Source: Gnetum montanum | Lineage: Eukaryota; Streptophyta; Gnetopsida; Gnetales; Gnetaceae | NCBI GenBank assembly: GCA_015680685.1 | Contig: MNCI01021017.1 | Location: 159,477 to 223,476, forward strand | DNA: 64,000 nt | Direction of reading: 5' to 3' | Shown here: in pieces, positions 44,451-56,539 of the stretch | Layout: every line of letters starts with the position of its first letter | How positions within the stretch are numbered: the stretch's first letter is position 1 | Translations under genes and position numbers: made by a program | The notes under the pieces: model-generated | What the model was told of the DNA's origin: nothing | The model's database searches: none | What the model saw: the letters and a program-made list of their open reading frames with translations, nothing else

Positions 44451-45800
44451 GCTTTTGCAAAGAGAAGTTCATCAAGAAATTAATTAGATAGAGATCACTT
44501 GTCCTCTTCACTTTTTCATCTTAATTGAGACAAGTGATTGGTGACCATATTCTTGGTTTTCCTTTTGTCCACCATTATAACGTTGAACTCCTGTAGAATT
44601 ACTAGCCATTGTATGACATGGGGGTTCATTGTTGGCTTGTTCATGAGAAAATTGATGGCATTGTGATCCATTTGCATAAAAATTTAATATCTAAGGACAT
44701 AGTGCCTGAATTTCTCTTAGGTATATACCACCATCATGAGCTCCTTCTCCATGATGGTGTTGTTTAATTGTGTTCCCAAAATGCTTCTACTTATACAATG
44801 GATGTAGTAGAAACACTTTTGATCATCCAATTGTGTAAGCATGAATCCCCAAGCATAATTTTATGCATCCATCATGTTGTGAAAGGATCTATACTAATCA
44901 AGAGCACATAGAATGGGATTTTCTACAAGATTTTATATTAATTGTTGGATTGCTAACTCACATTCCTTTGTCTAGTTGAATGATGCATCCTTCTTTGTGA
45001 GTTTAACCAATGGCTTAGCAATTTTTGAGAATTTTTTTTGATGAAGTGTTAGTAATAACCGGTGTGTTGAGGAAATGACCTTACATCTTTCACCATTTCA
45101 AGTTACCTAGTTATTGCTTGGAAGATTGTTACCTTTTCTGATTTTACCTTAATCCTTTTTATGAAATTCTATGTCCCAACACTCTGCCTTGTTGGATCAT
45201 TATATGGCTTTTTTGGTAGTTGAACTTCAAGTTAGTCTTCACACATCATTGAAGCACTTGCTCAAGGTGGTCCAAGTCTTGCTCAAATTTGGTACCATAG
45301 GTGAAGAAGTTATTCATGAGGAGTTTTATCTTGCTATCAGTCTATTGAAAGATGCTATGAACCAAATGTTAGGAAGTAATAGGAGCATTGCATAGGCCAA
45401 AGGAGATCTTTCTATATGTAGAAGTCCCCCAAGGACTTGTCAATGTGGTTTTGGCTTGGTCCTTGGGTGCAAATTGGTTTTGGTTATAGTCACTATAACC
45501 ATCCAAAAAGCTATAATAACAATCTCCTACTATAGTGTCCAACACTTGGTCAAAAAATGATAATAGAAAATGATCTTTCAAAGTTACCATGTTCAACAGC
45601 TAAAAATCGATGCAGACTCTTCACTTCCCTCCTTGCTTGGATATAGTAATGAGTAGGCTAACCCATTCTCTATCTACAATCAGATATATGAACCTAGCCT
45701 TGAGGAGTTATTCTACATTCTCCTTGATAACCTACTTTAATGTTGAATTCAATCTTTACTATGACTACTTCTTTGGCTTGATGGAAGACTTTGTATAGAT
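44451..45800 (-). pseudogene. RT and RNase H of element VII
   Basis: Palm at 45369-45596: KDHFLLSFFDQVLD, FLDGYSDYNQ, TSPWGTSTYRK and FGLCNAP, the Athila-lineage signature. The catalytic pair that should read MDD is MNN (minus-strand codons at 45309-45314), both Asp to Asn by G-to-A change. RNase H follows (44500-45060: ILGTQLNNTIMEKEL, HYVLRY, MQMDHNAINFL). Multiple frames and stops. Confidence 0.8.
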
Positions 45801-46099
45801 GCAGTGTTGGCATATCCATAGATCTATCCCAAAAAGTTCATAATATGATCAAGCAAAGGATTTTGTTCATTTTTTCATTACCTCCAAAAACTTCTATTTT
45901 TGTTTTGGAGCATGCTTGGCATTGATGATTATTGGCTTACCATTGTTGAGAAAAACATATTCTAAAGTTACTAGCAAAGCTTTCAGTACAAGGGGCTCAT
46001 GCTTAAAGTGATCATGGATTTTCAAATCTCTCTAATCCAGCTCACTTTGTGTGTGGGAGAGTTGGCAATGGAGTTGCTTCATATCATCCATGTTCTTAG

Positions 46100-46900
46100 T
46101 ATAGATGCTTGTGAGGCTCTCCAATGGCTTCATGTATATGGTAGATTTATCTTGATGATTTGTTGTTAGTGATTGGATACCTTCTTATTTTGTGGCTTCT
46201 GCGTATAGGCACATCCAAATTACCTCTATTTTAGCACACTGATTGTTTGCTAGGATTGATGTACCCTTCATTATTCATATTCTTCATTCTCAATGATACC
46301 TTGTGGCATAGTATGTGATGCATAGAACCCTCTTCTTCTCTATCTTGCCAAAGTTATTTTGCTTAGAGATTTCCATGGAAAGGTTTTCAATCCCCAATTT
46401 TGGCATCAATAGTACTCAGCTATGCCTTTTCCATAATGATAGGAAAGTATCCTTTATAATTATCCACATGAATTATAAGGAAATTTGTAGGATAGGGCCA
46501 CCCACAAACAATGGTATTAATGTCCTTCACTAGTCCCAAAGGAATAGTGATGGACTAATCCACCAACTCTAATATAATATTTCTCTTCTTATGAGGAGAT
46601 AAGTTCTAGGTCTTATACATTTCCTGGTAGATTAAGTTTACCCTTAGATCTAATTCGAAAAGTGATTTACATGCATCATTCCTTGTAATTTGAAAATAAA
46701 TGAGGGGACTCCCAAGATCGAATTATTTCTTGGTAAGGTGGCTAGCAAGAAAAATTTGAAGTTGAGATGACAACACTAACATTGTTGTTGAGAAAAACCT
46801 TGACTACACTGAGGCTAGGTAGTGATATCAAGAACAAAGCTTCAACATGGATGCAATAGTTGACCAGTGTGAAAATAATGATTTTTTCCATTTTTTCTAA
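46100..46900 (-). pseudogene. Protease C-terminal part of element VII
   Basis: Minus-strand frame with SITIPLGLVKDINTIV, FLIIHVD and LSTIDAKIG (about 46580-46380), in the order of the Athila protease C-terminal half (ADRS, P-G, V-DV, FLVID, ILGRPFLST). The active-site Asp region is not recognisable. No gag is found further right; ~185-bp repeats begin instead. Confidence 0.5.
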
Positions 46901-49900
46901 GTGAAATCAAGCCTTAAACCTAGCACCCAAAAAGTTACTAATTTCGAGTGGGTCCCATTGGGTGCTCCAAAAATAACCCTAAAAAAGCCATGACTACATT
47001 AAGAACTATTAACTTCCAAGCTTGACTACACTGAAGCCTACATTCCTAGAAGCCTTGGAACAAATAACACCTTCCATCCATCCTCAGATCCTAGCTGCCA
47101 GTTTTTTTTCCATGTTAAAAACCTCACAACGCAGTTGGGCATGCTTGTATTGATGTCCATAACAAATAAGATTGCACGAAGCTTCAAGATTCATGTAGAA
47201 AATTGGTTTCCTATAGGACTACATTTGCCTTGATGATGGACTATGCTGTCCTAGTATAGTCTAGTAAGATATCTAACCTTCCTTCAATCCCAAACAATCC
47301 ATCTATGCTAGCCATTGATCCATGGAACGCTACACCTAAACTAATAGTCAGGAGTTAGTATTAGTAGTTGTTGGGCATCCAAATGGCATCAAACCCTATC
47401 GTAGAATAGATTTTTGGTGTGCTTATGCTAGGCAATAGAAGGACTACACTAGTCCAACATAGTCCAAGGTAGAATAGATCATTCCTATTCCATCCAACCT
47501 CTAATCAAGTTTGAATGGGCATGCTATCTCTTCCAAACCCTAGTTTTAGCTCCCATCGGGCTTGAAACATGGACAAATGCATGAAATGATGTCACTTTTT
47601 TCTTTTCTCAATGATTTTGCTAGGGAAACCTAGTGACTATGCTAGTCTAGTGTAGTCATAGGGTTTATGGGTCAAATTGACCATGTAAGCCATTACAAAC
47701 CACCAAAACTATATCTTAGAGTCTCCATATCTCATCACAATTCCTAGTGACCTTAGATTGCTAACTAATCGATAAAAAACATAGAGAAAAATCATAAATT
47801 TATGTTTCCCAAGTGTGACTACACTAGAAATGGGTTAACTATGTTGGATGAATGTACTAAAAGTATGTGTCTACTATAGTCCACTTAAAATCCTCAAACA
47901 AGTCACTTCTAGGCTCAAATCCACCTCCAAGGACCTCAAGGCCATGCCAAACCAAAAATTGAGGCAAGATTTTGTTGTTTTTCATCCCAAAACCCACTTT
48001 CCAAGAGTGACTATGCTGGGCCAATGTAATCACTAGAAGAGGTCAGTGTAGTCCACTTGGAGAACCTAAAATAGCTCATTTTCTAGTTTAACTCACCTCC
48101 CAAGAAGCCCAAAACTTAACATGGTTGAAGACAAAGATAAGCCTTGCCAAATCTTCCCATTTTTCACATGTCCAGGCCTTAACTACACTAGAGGAATGTT
48201 ATGGCTATGTTAGGCTAGCATAGTCACTGCTAGAGGCTAGTGTAGTCCACCTACAACTTACAAGATCCACCATAAATCATGCAAATTAACTTACAAAAAA
48301 TCCTAAGACCTCATCTAAGCCTTTTTGACCATGAAACTTGCATTTTTCATCATTTTTTACTATTAAAGCCTTGACTACATTGGAGGATGATGAGACCATG
48401 ATGGACCAATGTAGTTACTGTTAGATCCCAATGTAGTCCATAAAAAGTAACCAAACATTGTAACAAATAGCCTAAATTCACTCTTGGAAAATCTTGGTTC
48501 CTTGTTAGAATCTATTTTGAACATGAAAACCTATATTGTTCATTACAAAGTATAAACTACATTAAGGAAAGTTGTGACTATGGTAGGCTAGTGTAGTCAC
48601 TAGTGATACCTAGTGTAGTCTACATTTTGGGACGTAAACCAAGTCAAATCCAACCAAAAAAACACCTTTTTCAACTGTAGGACCTTGCTGGGATGCATTG
48701 AGACCATCAAACCTTGGAGTTGAGCTAGAAGTTACCATTTTTCACTCTCAAAAACTCAACTACACTGAGAAAAATTGTGATTATGCTAGGTCAGTGTAGT
48801 CACCATCTAGCCTCTGCATAGTCCACTCCAAGTTGCTCAAAATTAAAAGTAAAGAGGTCAAACATACTTTTGATGAACCCTAGGACCTCACCAGAGTCTG
48901 TCTAACTATGAAAATCATCATTTCTCATCATTTTAATCATGAAAGCCTTAACCACACTAAAGGAATGTGTGACTATGTTGGGCTAGTGTAGTCCATTGAA
49001 AATCGGTCAAAATTACTATAAATAGCTTAGAACTCATTTTCAGAAGTCTTGGGAACCTATTGGAGTCAATTTTAGCAATAAAAATCATTTTTAAAATTTT
49101 GAAATTTAACTATACTGAAGAATGAGTAGGCTACACTAGGTGAATGTATTCATTGTTAGTGCCCAGCATAGTCCACTTGAAAGTGATCAAAATAGCTCAA
49201 AAATTGCATAAATCAACTCCTAGAAAGATCCAAAACCCTATCAGAGCATTCTCATACCTTGAAGCCTTAGGAAACAGGCCAAGATTCATCCTTTTTCATA
49301 TTTTTTTTCATCCAATTCCTTTAACTATACTAGGAACTGCATGCCCAACATAGTCATAAGGTATTTAACAATCCAAGATTTGAATAGGCATAAAAATTAA
49401 AAATTTTAGCATCAAAACCCTAGCTAACAACATCAATTACTCTAGAAGTCCATTAGCATGGTTGATTAAGCTTAGAAACTCATGAAAATTCATTTTCCAT
49501 GTAGGACTACATTGAAGAAGATGGTGACTATGTTGGGGCAATGTAGTCATAGTAGGAAAGGAAAATGTTGTAACAACAATCAGTAGTATACCCCTTAGAA
49601 TGGTGTAAAACTAATTTAAAATGTCTAGAACCTTTCCCCTATGCAATCCAACTATAATACTACTACATTTCAATCTTGGAAACCCCATGATCTCATCTAT
49701 CTTCTGTGACTATGTTGAGGCTTACTAGTCTAGCATTATCACCACTAAAGACATGCTTTTTAGCCTTTTGGAGAGGCACAATAGTGCCAAAACTTGCAAA
49801 TCTTCAATGCCAAACCTTGCACTAGTTTTCTAGACCATTGGGGCCTTGAAAGGGACCATACAGAGCTTAGAAATATACCCCTAAATGTTGGCTATGTTGG

Positions 49901-49960
49901 AGGATGCATGACTATGCTGGGCCAACGTAGTCACTAGTAGGGCCCAGTGTAGTCATAAGA
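46790..49960. repeat. Degenerate ~185-bp array, word GACTACACT / AGTGTAGTC
   Basis: About 16 units. Typical core: CTACACTGGAGGAATG, then GTGACTATGCTGGGCCAGT, then GTAGTCAC and a second AGTGTAGTCCAC. Cores lie near 47030, 47217, 47450, 47636, 47814, 48009, 48181, 48372, 48550, 48758, 48949, 49108, 49323, 49505, 49705 and 49900. Period averages about 190 bp. Followed by a TATA box and pol VI, the same order as at 5.5-1.9 kb on the other strand. Confidence 0.85.
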
Positions 49961-50205
49961 AAAAGTGCCAGTTTTTCCTTAAAATAGATATAAAATGATC
50001 CCCTCATGTGCACAAACGCCCCCAGCAACTCATACCATGGTCCTATGATGCCTAAAACTAGAAAAATCTAACCCTATTTGACTAGTATTAGCCAATTTTT
50101 ATCATATGTATTCCATATTCATGAATTTGACCTTATTTCATAGTGTTTTGACTTGTTTTCTGGCCTTATTCTACATCGTTGACCTACTTGGCCATCATAT
50201 GGCCC

Positions 50206-50214
50206 CTATATAAC
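50206..50214 (+). promoter_or_regulatory. TATA box of pol-only element VI
   Basis: CTATATAAC after CCC. The flanking sequence aligns with the minus strand around 2217-2225. Confidence 0.5.
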
Positions 50215-50605
50215 TTCATGTCTCCTTATGTTTACTTTATTTTCTTTATTATAGCCTTGTCAACATTCTTGTAGCCTTGGATTGATCTTGGGTGGTGGAA
50301 TTTGGCCTTCCTTGTCCATCACTAGTACCATACAATGATGGCCTTCCAAGCTCTAAAACTGGGAATATTGTAATGTTCATTGACCATTTCTTGCCCTTAT
50401 TTGTCTATTGTGAAACTTTTTCTAGACTTTGTTCCATTTTATTTACTCATTTCTACCTATTTATAGCCTTGGATGACCTTGTGTGCATTATATTTATCAT
50501 TAGAATAGCACGTGTTCACATGATTTCATATTTTTTTCACATTATTTATCCATTTTTACATAGGTTCCACTTAATAAGCTTTTTCTTGACATGCAAGATT
50601 AAAGT

Positions 50606-52200
50606 ATGAGTACTTGAAAGCATACCATCTTGCCTTTATTCCTACATGGATCCCATGGTGATGTTGAGTGGTGTGTTAACCTTGATTGCCTAGATCTTGA
50701 AACTGAGAGTCTTGTTTATCACATAGCCTCAATAGATAAACCTTTGAAATGGCTCAAAAACCTAGTTAAAACCCATGATCTATAGGCTAGTAACATTACC
50801 AAAGACTCTCTAGTTAAGGTTCCTATCATGACACACAGTGGTAAGGAGAAAACACTAAAATTAAGTTTCACATTGGAACCTCGATAGGCTCAAGACATCA
50901 CCAAGGTACAATCAGATAACATTAATGCATTTTCTTAGTCATATGAAGATATGCTAGGTCTAGACCCCTATTTAGTCTAACACAATATCATACTTGATCC
51001 TAGCATTAGACCAGTTAAGTAGAAAGTGTGTAAGATTAGACCTAATTTGGCTCTAGTAGTTTGTGATGAGATCACAACGCTCTACCAAGCTAGTTTCATT
51101 AGAGTTTTTGATTATGTGGAATGGGTATCCAACATAGTGGTGGTCCATAAGAAATATGGGAGTATAAAAATTTGCATTGATTTTTAATATCTAAATAAGG
51201 ATACCATCAAAGATGATTTCCCTTTGCCTAGTATTGATTAGCTCATTGACACTATGGATGGGTATGCCTTATTATCCTTTATGCATGGATTCTTGAGATA
51301 TAATCGGATTAGGATTAACCCATAACATCAACTTAGTATGACCTTCATGACTTCATGAGGTACCTTTTGCTATAACATGATGCCCTTTTCCCTAAAGAAC
51401 ATAGGAGAAACCTATCTAAGAGCTATGGCATACATCTTTAGTGATTTCATTGTTAGGCTTGCTCAATGATTACATAGACAATATAGTTGTTAATTCCAAA
51501 ATAGCCAAAAACCATGCTAATGACCTTGACCTTATACCTAAATGATGCCTCAAGTATGAGCTTAGGCTTAATCCTAAGAAGTGTGTCCTTGGTTTCAAAA
51601 CTGATAAGATGCTTGACTTTGTAGTATTTGAAGCAGGAATATGTGTCAATACTAATAAGGTTAAAGCCATATCCAACTTGGCAGCACTGACTAACCTTAA
51701 GGAGCTTTAGGGACTTCAAGGTAGATTACAATTTATTCATAGGTTTATTACTAGGCTTACGAATAAGTTACAATCCATGCAACACTTGTTTAAGAAAGGA
51801 GTTTACTATGAGTGGATGGCTTAATGCCAAGAAGCCTTTGAAAACCTTAAGCAAGAATTAGCACAACTACTAATGGTCTATCCTCTGAAAGAGGGTAAGC
51901 CTTTCTATATCTACCTTGCTATCCCTAACATGTCTATTTCCTCTACTTTGTTAGAAATGATATGATGGAGTAGAGATGCTAGTTTACTATCTTAGACATG
52001 AATTAGTTTCCCATGAGACTTGATACACTAAAGTGAAGAAGTATTATCTAACACTAGTCTTCTCATTGAAGAACTAGAGACACTTCCTCCTTAGAAGCTA
52101 GCTCAACACCATTTGTAAAGATAATGTGCTTAGAGCCATAATGACCAACATCTATGAGAGTAGTCGTATAGCCTGATGAAAATCCATAATAGCAGAGTTT
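50606..52200 (+). pseudogene. Linker, RT and first RNase H of element VI
   Basis: The start ATG at 50606 corresponds to that at 1934. Linker DVEWCVNLDCLDLE, KDSLVKVPIMTHSGKEKTLK, then RT: WVSNIVVVHKK, LSFMHGFLRYN (catalytic Asp of MDGF is His), MTFMTS, and YIDN at 51471-51482, where Asp of YIDD is Asn. Thumb NTNKVKAISNLAALTNLKEL; RNase H FYIYLAIPNMSIS. Dozens of stops. Same family as 419-1934. Confidence 0.85.
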
Positions 52201-52780
52201 GACCTTCATTATGTCTCTCAATCCTCAAAAAAGGTCAAGCTATAGCTAGACAACTTATAGTCTCACCTATTGATGACTAAGCAATCATAGACACTGAGTT
52301 TCTAGATGAACATGTCAACACCATTAACCAAGTGCCCAAGGGTTATGAGGTAGTCATGGACTTTGACAAAGCTTCAACTACCCATGGGGCTAGTGCCACT
52401 ACCATCATAACATTCCCATCTTATGAAATCTGACCCTTCACCTATCATTTTGAGTTTCCATATACCAACAACATGATGGGGTATGAGGGACTGTTCAGTG
52501 AAATTATTGTTGCTTATGAGCTAGGAATCAAGTTCTTAGTGATCAAAGGTGTTTCATATCTTATGGTTAACCAAGTAATAGAGGTTTATGAATGTAAAGA
52601 TAAACACTTACAACCTTATTGTGACTTAGGAAAGCAATTTTTACTATGATTTATAGACATTGATATTCAACAAATACCAAAAAATGAAAATGCTATAGCT
52701 GATGCCATTTCAACATTATCCCAAAGTGTGAAACCATATGTGTTCAGTAAGTTTTCCACCTTGATTATGAACTATGCTAT
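52200..52780 (+). pseudogene. Second RNase H of element VI
   Basis: EFLDEHVNTINQVPKGYEVVMDFDKASTTHGASATTIITF (read in short pieces, 52290-52430), YTNNMMGYEGLF (~52470) and IPKNENAIADAISTLS (~52670). Matches 16265-16884 in order and motifs. Confidence 0.75.
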
Positions 52781-54207
52781 CCCCATCACATAGAGCACTA
52801 AGGATACCTTCATGGCCATAGTTCATATTGTTCCTTGCAAGGAGTGGTATGATAATATCAAATTTTACCTTATGCATGATGAACCTTCACAAGGCTTGAC
52901 TATTGCTCAAAAGAACACTTTACATAAATGATCCAAATAGTATGTCATAGTAGGAAATAACACATTATGTTTACGGTCCTACAATGGTGTATTGTTAGTG
53001 TGCTTGGATAAAATTGAAGCCTGTACAATCCTAGAGTAGTTTCACAGGGGTGTATGTGGGGGACATATAGGACCTAGAGCTATGGCGATTAAGATTAGAT
53101 AGTTAGGCTATTATTGGTCCTATATAGAAAATGACTATCTACAAAAGTCAAAACTTATGAAAACTACCAATGGCATAGCAATCTCATACACGGACCACCT
53201 ACTGAGTTACATAGTACTTAGATAACTTGGTCGTTTCAATGATGGGGGTTGGATATCATCAAACCTATAACACCTAAGTCTTCCATAAGGCATAGCTTCA
53301 TCATTACCATGAGGAAATACTTTACTAAGTATGTTGAGGCTATTTCCTTAAGGAAGACAACATTTGAATAAGTTTGTAGATTCATTTCAGATAACATAGT
53401 GCCCACTTTGGCATACCCATGATGATAGTCACAGATAATAGACCATAATTTACTAGTCAAGAAATGAAGAAATTTTGCTACAACCTAGGCATTAAGAATT
53501 TCTTCTCATTACCATACTATCGTTAGGTCAATGGAAAAGCTAAAGCAAGTAATAATTCTATCATAAAACTACTCAAGAAAATGTTAAATAAAAGTAAACA
53601 CATGTCGCATGAGTAGCTTGTCCATGCACTTTGGGCCTACCGAATAACATATTGTACCAAAATAGGTCTAATCCCATATAGCCTTTTTTATGGTTTTAAA
53701 TCTATTTTACCTCTTGAATTACAAGTACCATCACTTTGAGTGGCCTTATCCAACTTCATAAATGATAAACTGAACAAAGAGCTATGTACCATGGACCTAG
53801 ACTAGGTGGAGGAGCAATAGGTGTAAATGCTTGCTCACATCAAGTGCTACCAAGAGAGACAAAAATGGAAAGGCCATCATAACTTGGGAAACCAAAAGAT
53901 CAAGGAGGAAGACTTGGTCCTTAATGTTATACCTAAGCATGTGGATAAATTCTCGACCAATTTGGAAGGATGTTTCCTAATCACCAAGACCTATGACAAT
54001 GGGGCCTATTGGAGAATAGACATAAATAGGAATGAGTTGGCCAATCTAGTCAATCATTTGTATCTCAAGCCATACATCATTAATGACCTTTTGCAAGTAA
54101 GCCTTCATGACATAGTTTCCACAACAAAAGAACATCTTTCATTGGCCTGTGAAGGCCTTAAACTAGTAACATGGCCCACCAAGGCCTTAAGCTACCAATG
54201 TTGGTGA
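52781..54207 (+). pseudogene. Integrase of element VI
   Basis: FHRGVCGGHIGPRAM (~53050; zinc-finger Cys pair lost afterwards), WWGLDIIKPI (frame-shifted, ~53240), VTDN near 53430, and GKAKASNNSI near 53535, where the catalytic Glu is Lys. The C-terminal domain is open at 53827-54207 (EEDLVLNVIPKHVDKFSTN, NHLYLKPY) and matches that of element V. About 950 bp of non-coding sequence follow to the PPT. Confidence 0.8.
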
Positions 54208-55085
54208 CCTTGATAACTTGGTTTTATTCATCATTTTATGTGGCCTTATGAATTTCATTATAATAACATGAAATATTTGCTTGTTTTTCTTGTTCTCTTG
54301 GAGTTATGCTTGTAGGCTGAAGCCTAGAGTCATTGTGGAGGTGCAACTTACTATAGCAACAAGTCACTAAGTGACCTCGATGCATAAGATTTAGTGAGTT
54401 GGTCCTTCCATATCAATAGTTTTTGTCTCATGTCACTTCCATTATCATTCCATTGAGCTCAACCTCATATCCTAATTATAACCTTATTTACCTTAGATGA
54501 TAATGTTGACTAATTTTTGATACCCTTACTCTATGATCATACAACATCCCTTCATCATGCTCCACCATCAAGTCCATTGAATGTAACATACTTCATTTAA
54601 TGGGAAACTGCCTATTCTATCAAGTGTAGCACATCTAACTTGTTGGAAAAACAAAATTAACCCTAGCTTGGCAAAGAAACTTAATGAAGGTTTCTCCCCT
54701 CAAAAAAAGAGGGAAGCAAATTATCAAGAAGTTGAATGGTTAATGAAGCCCAAAGAATAGATTAATGGCTCCAAACATGCAAAGGGAGGAGTGTAACAAC
54801 CAAACTAGCCTTGGAGTGAGGTTTTGATTCCTTAAACACATTTTTTAAGTGAAAAACACTTTAAAGTACAAAGTGTGAATCTCAAATGGATTGACCAACA
54901 TGTCTGTGCCACACTATAGCCATGATGTCAACACTTGGAGTGCATTGTTAGCCTTCATGACCATCTCCCTATAACCTCACTACCATTTCATCATCATAAC
55001 CTTATCCCATCATCACAAGCACTCTTGGGCATGGTTCAACACTACTAAATCAAGCATGAAGATGGAATGTTGGTGATAGACATGT

Positions 55086-55165
55086 AGTGGTGTTTTGCAT
55101 TCTTTATCGATGTCTCTTGGGTTAATCCTCCAAACATCAATAAAGAGTAGCCAATGAAACACCAC
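55086..55165 (+). promoter_or_regulatory. PPT of element VI inside a hairpin
   Basis: 5' arm GTGGTGTTTTG and TTCTTTATCGATG; 3' arm CATCAATAAAGA, then GTAGCCAATG, then AAACACCAC. Terminal loop has ATCCTCCA. Compared with element IV, the end pair A-T is G-C, and GACG/CGTC has become GATG/CATC, both sides changed. LTR starts at 55155. Confidence 0.75.
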
Positions 55166-56539
55166 CAAAAAATGCATGTTGTAACCTTCATTTCCAAACA
55201 CGAGGCAAAGATTTATCACAAATGTAATATGTGTAGTCCATGAGCTATAGTCATGCATACTTCAAACTTGTAGATCTAAGAGATGCTTCAAAAGTTATTA
55301 TTGCCTCACTTCCCATGTAGAAATAGGTACCTTGTGTCTATATTTGGACTTGGGAAGGTTGGAAATGCCTTGGGAATGGCTAAAACATGCATTTCCATGG
55401 GTTTTTATAGGGGTATAGTCTCAACTATGCTAAAGCCATTAATTATAACATGGTGCTATAGGACACATGAAGTTTCAATAGCCATGGTGCTACAGTATAC
55501 ACAGAGCTGTAGCAGACATGGAGTTACAATAGACATGGAGTTGTAGTACACATGATGCTATAGTAGACAAGGATCTATAGTACACATGGTGCTATAGTAG
55601 ATAGAGATACCAACATAGTCACCACGAAGACCTAGTAGAAATGCAACATTAGAATTGTTGGAATTTTTACATTCTCAATAGTGGCTAGAATAGTCATCCC
55701 AAGTCTTCATGTAGCTAGCATAGAAAACATTTTCTAGGAATTTTCTACTTTTTCCAATGTTTCCCAACATTTTCCAATGTTTCTAATTCTTTCCATTTTT
55801 TTCCACTTTTAACATTTCCTAACAACCTCATCATAGTCCACCAAACCCAGTGCAGTAAGAATGGTGACAATGTAGTCACAAGAGACCATTTACTATTTAT
55901 AGTAAATGAATGGATTTTGTGGCTATAGTCCATATTAAACTTAGTATAAATAGAAACTGCATTAAGATTTGATAGCCACTGTACCTACAAATTAATGCCA
56001 ATTTGTCAACAATCATGGCAGAGACTCAAAAATAGAAAATCCTTCCTATATATACCAAATGTAAACAACATATCCTAGCTCCAACACTTTTGGCATCTAC
56101 AACCTTCATAGAAATCCAAACGTGACACACATAGTAGAAAATTTTGGCATTTTCACAACCACCAAAGCCCATTGCAACCTTGAAGTACTTTTTGTAGTAG
56201 AAATTGGTACTACACTAGGCATAGAGACATCCACATAGCTATGGGCCAAAATTCATTTCCATGATGATTGAGGTCAATGTGGACTTTTCTAGAATGGTAG
56301 CAATGCAATCAAGAGGCAACATGAGACATTGTCCCTGCTTAGGAGCCTATGGTTCTATAGCCTCCCCTTGGATTGACTATCTAGCAGTAGGAGCCTCTTG
56401 GTGAATGCTAAAATATTGGAATTCCTACTTAGCATGTTCTACATGTTCGCCTTATTGGCCTCGACCACCTTATGGATGCTTAGCTACTCTTTACAAGGGT
56501 TCACCCTATGCATCTCTTTTTGGGGCCATTTGCAATCAA
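55155..56539 (+). mobile_element. 3' LTR of element VI
   Basis: Starts TGAAACACC after the PPT. U3 contains a 17-bp array and scattered TAGTC words; TATA box TATAAATAG at 55945-55953, followed by R-U5. The right limit is set only by the beginning of element II-type LTR sequence near 56540. Confidence 0.6.
55452..55604. repeat. 17-bp tandem repeat, nine units in exact register
   Basis: Nine consecutive 17-mers without a single indel, consensus GGTGCTATAGTAGACAT. Several units contain short inverted words (e.g. GCTGTAGC, CTATAG). Lies in U3 about 350 bp upstream of the TATA box. Confidence 0.95.

Noticed and set aside
51453-51719. Minus-strand frames over pol VI
   Set aside because: Shadows of the plus-strand RT, whose conserved motifs are read in the other direction.
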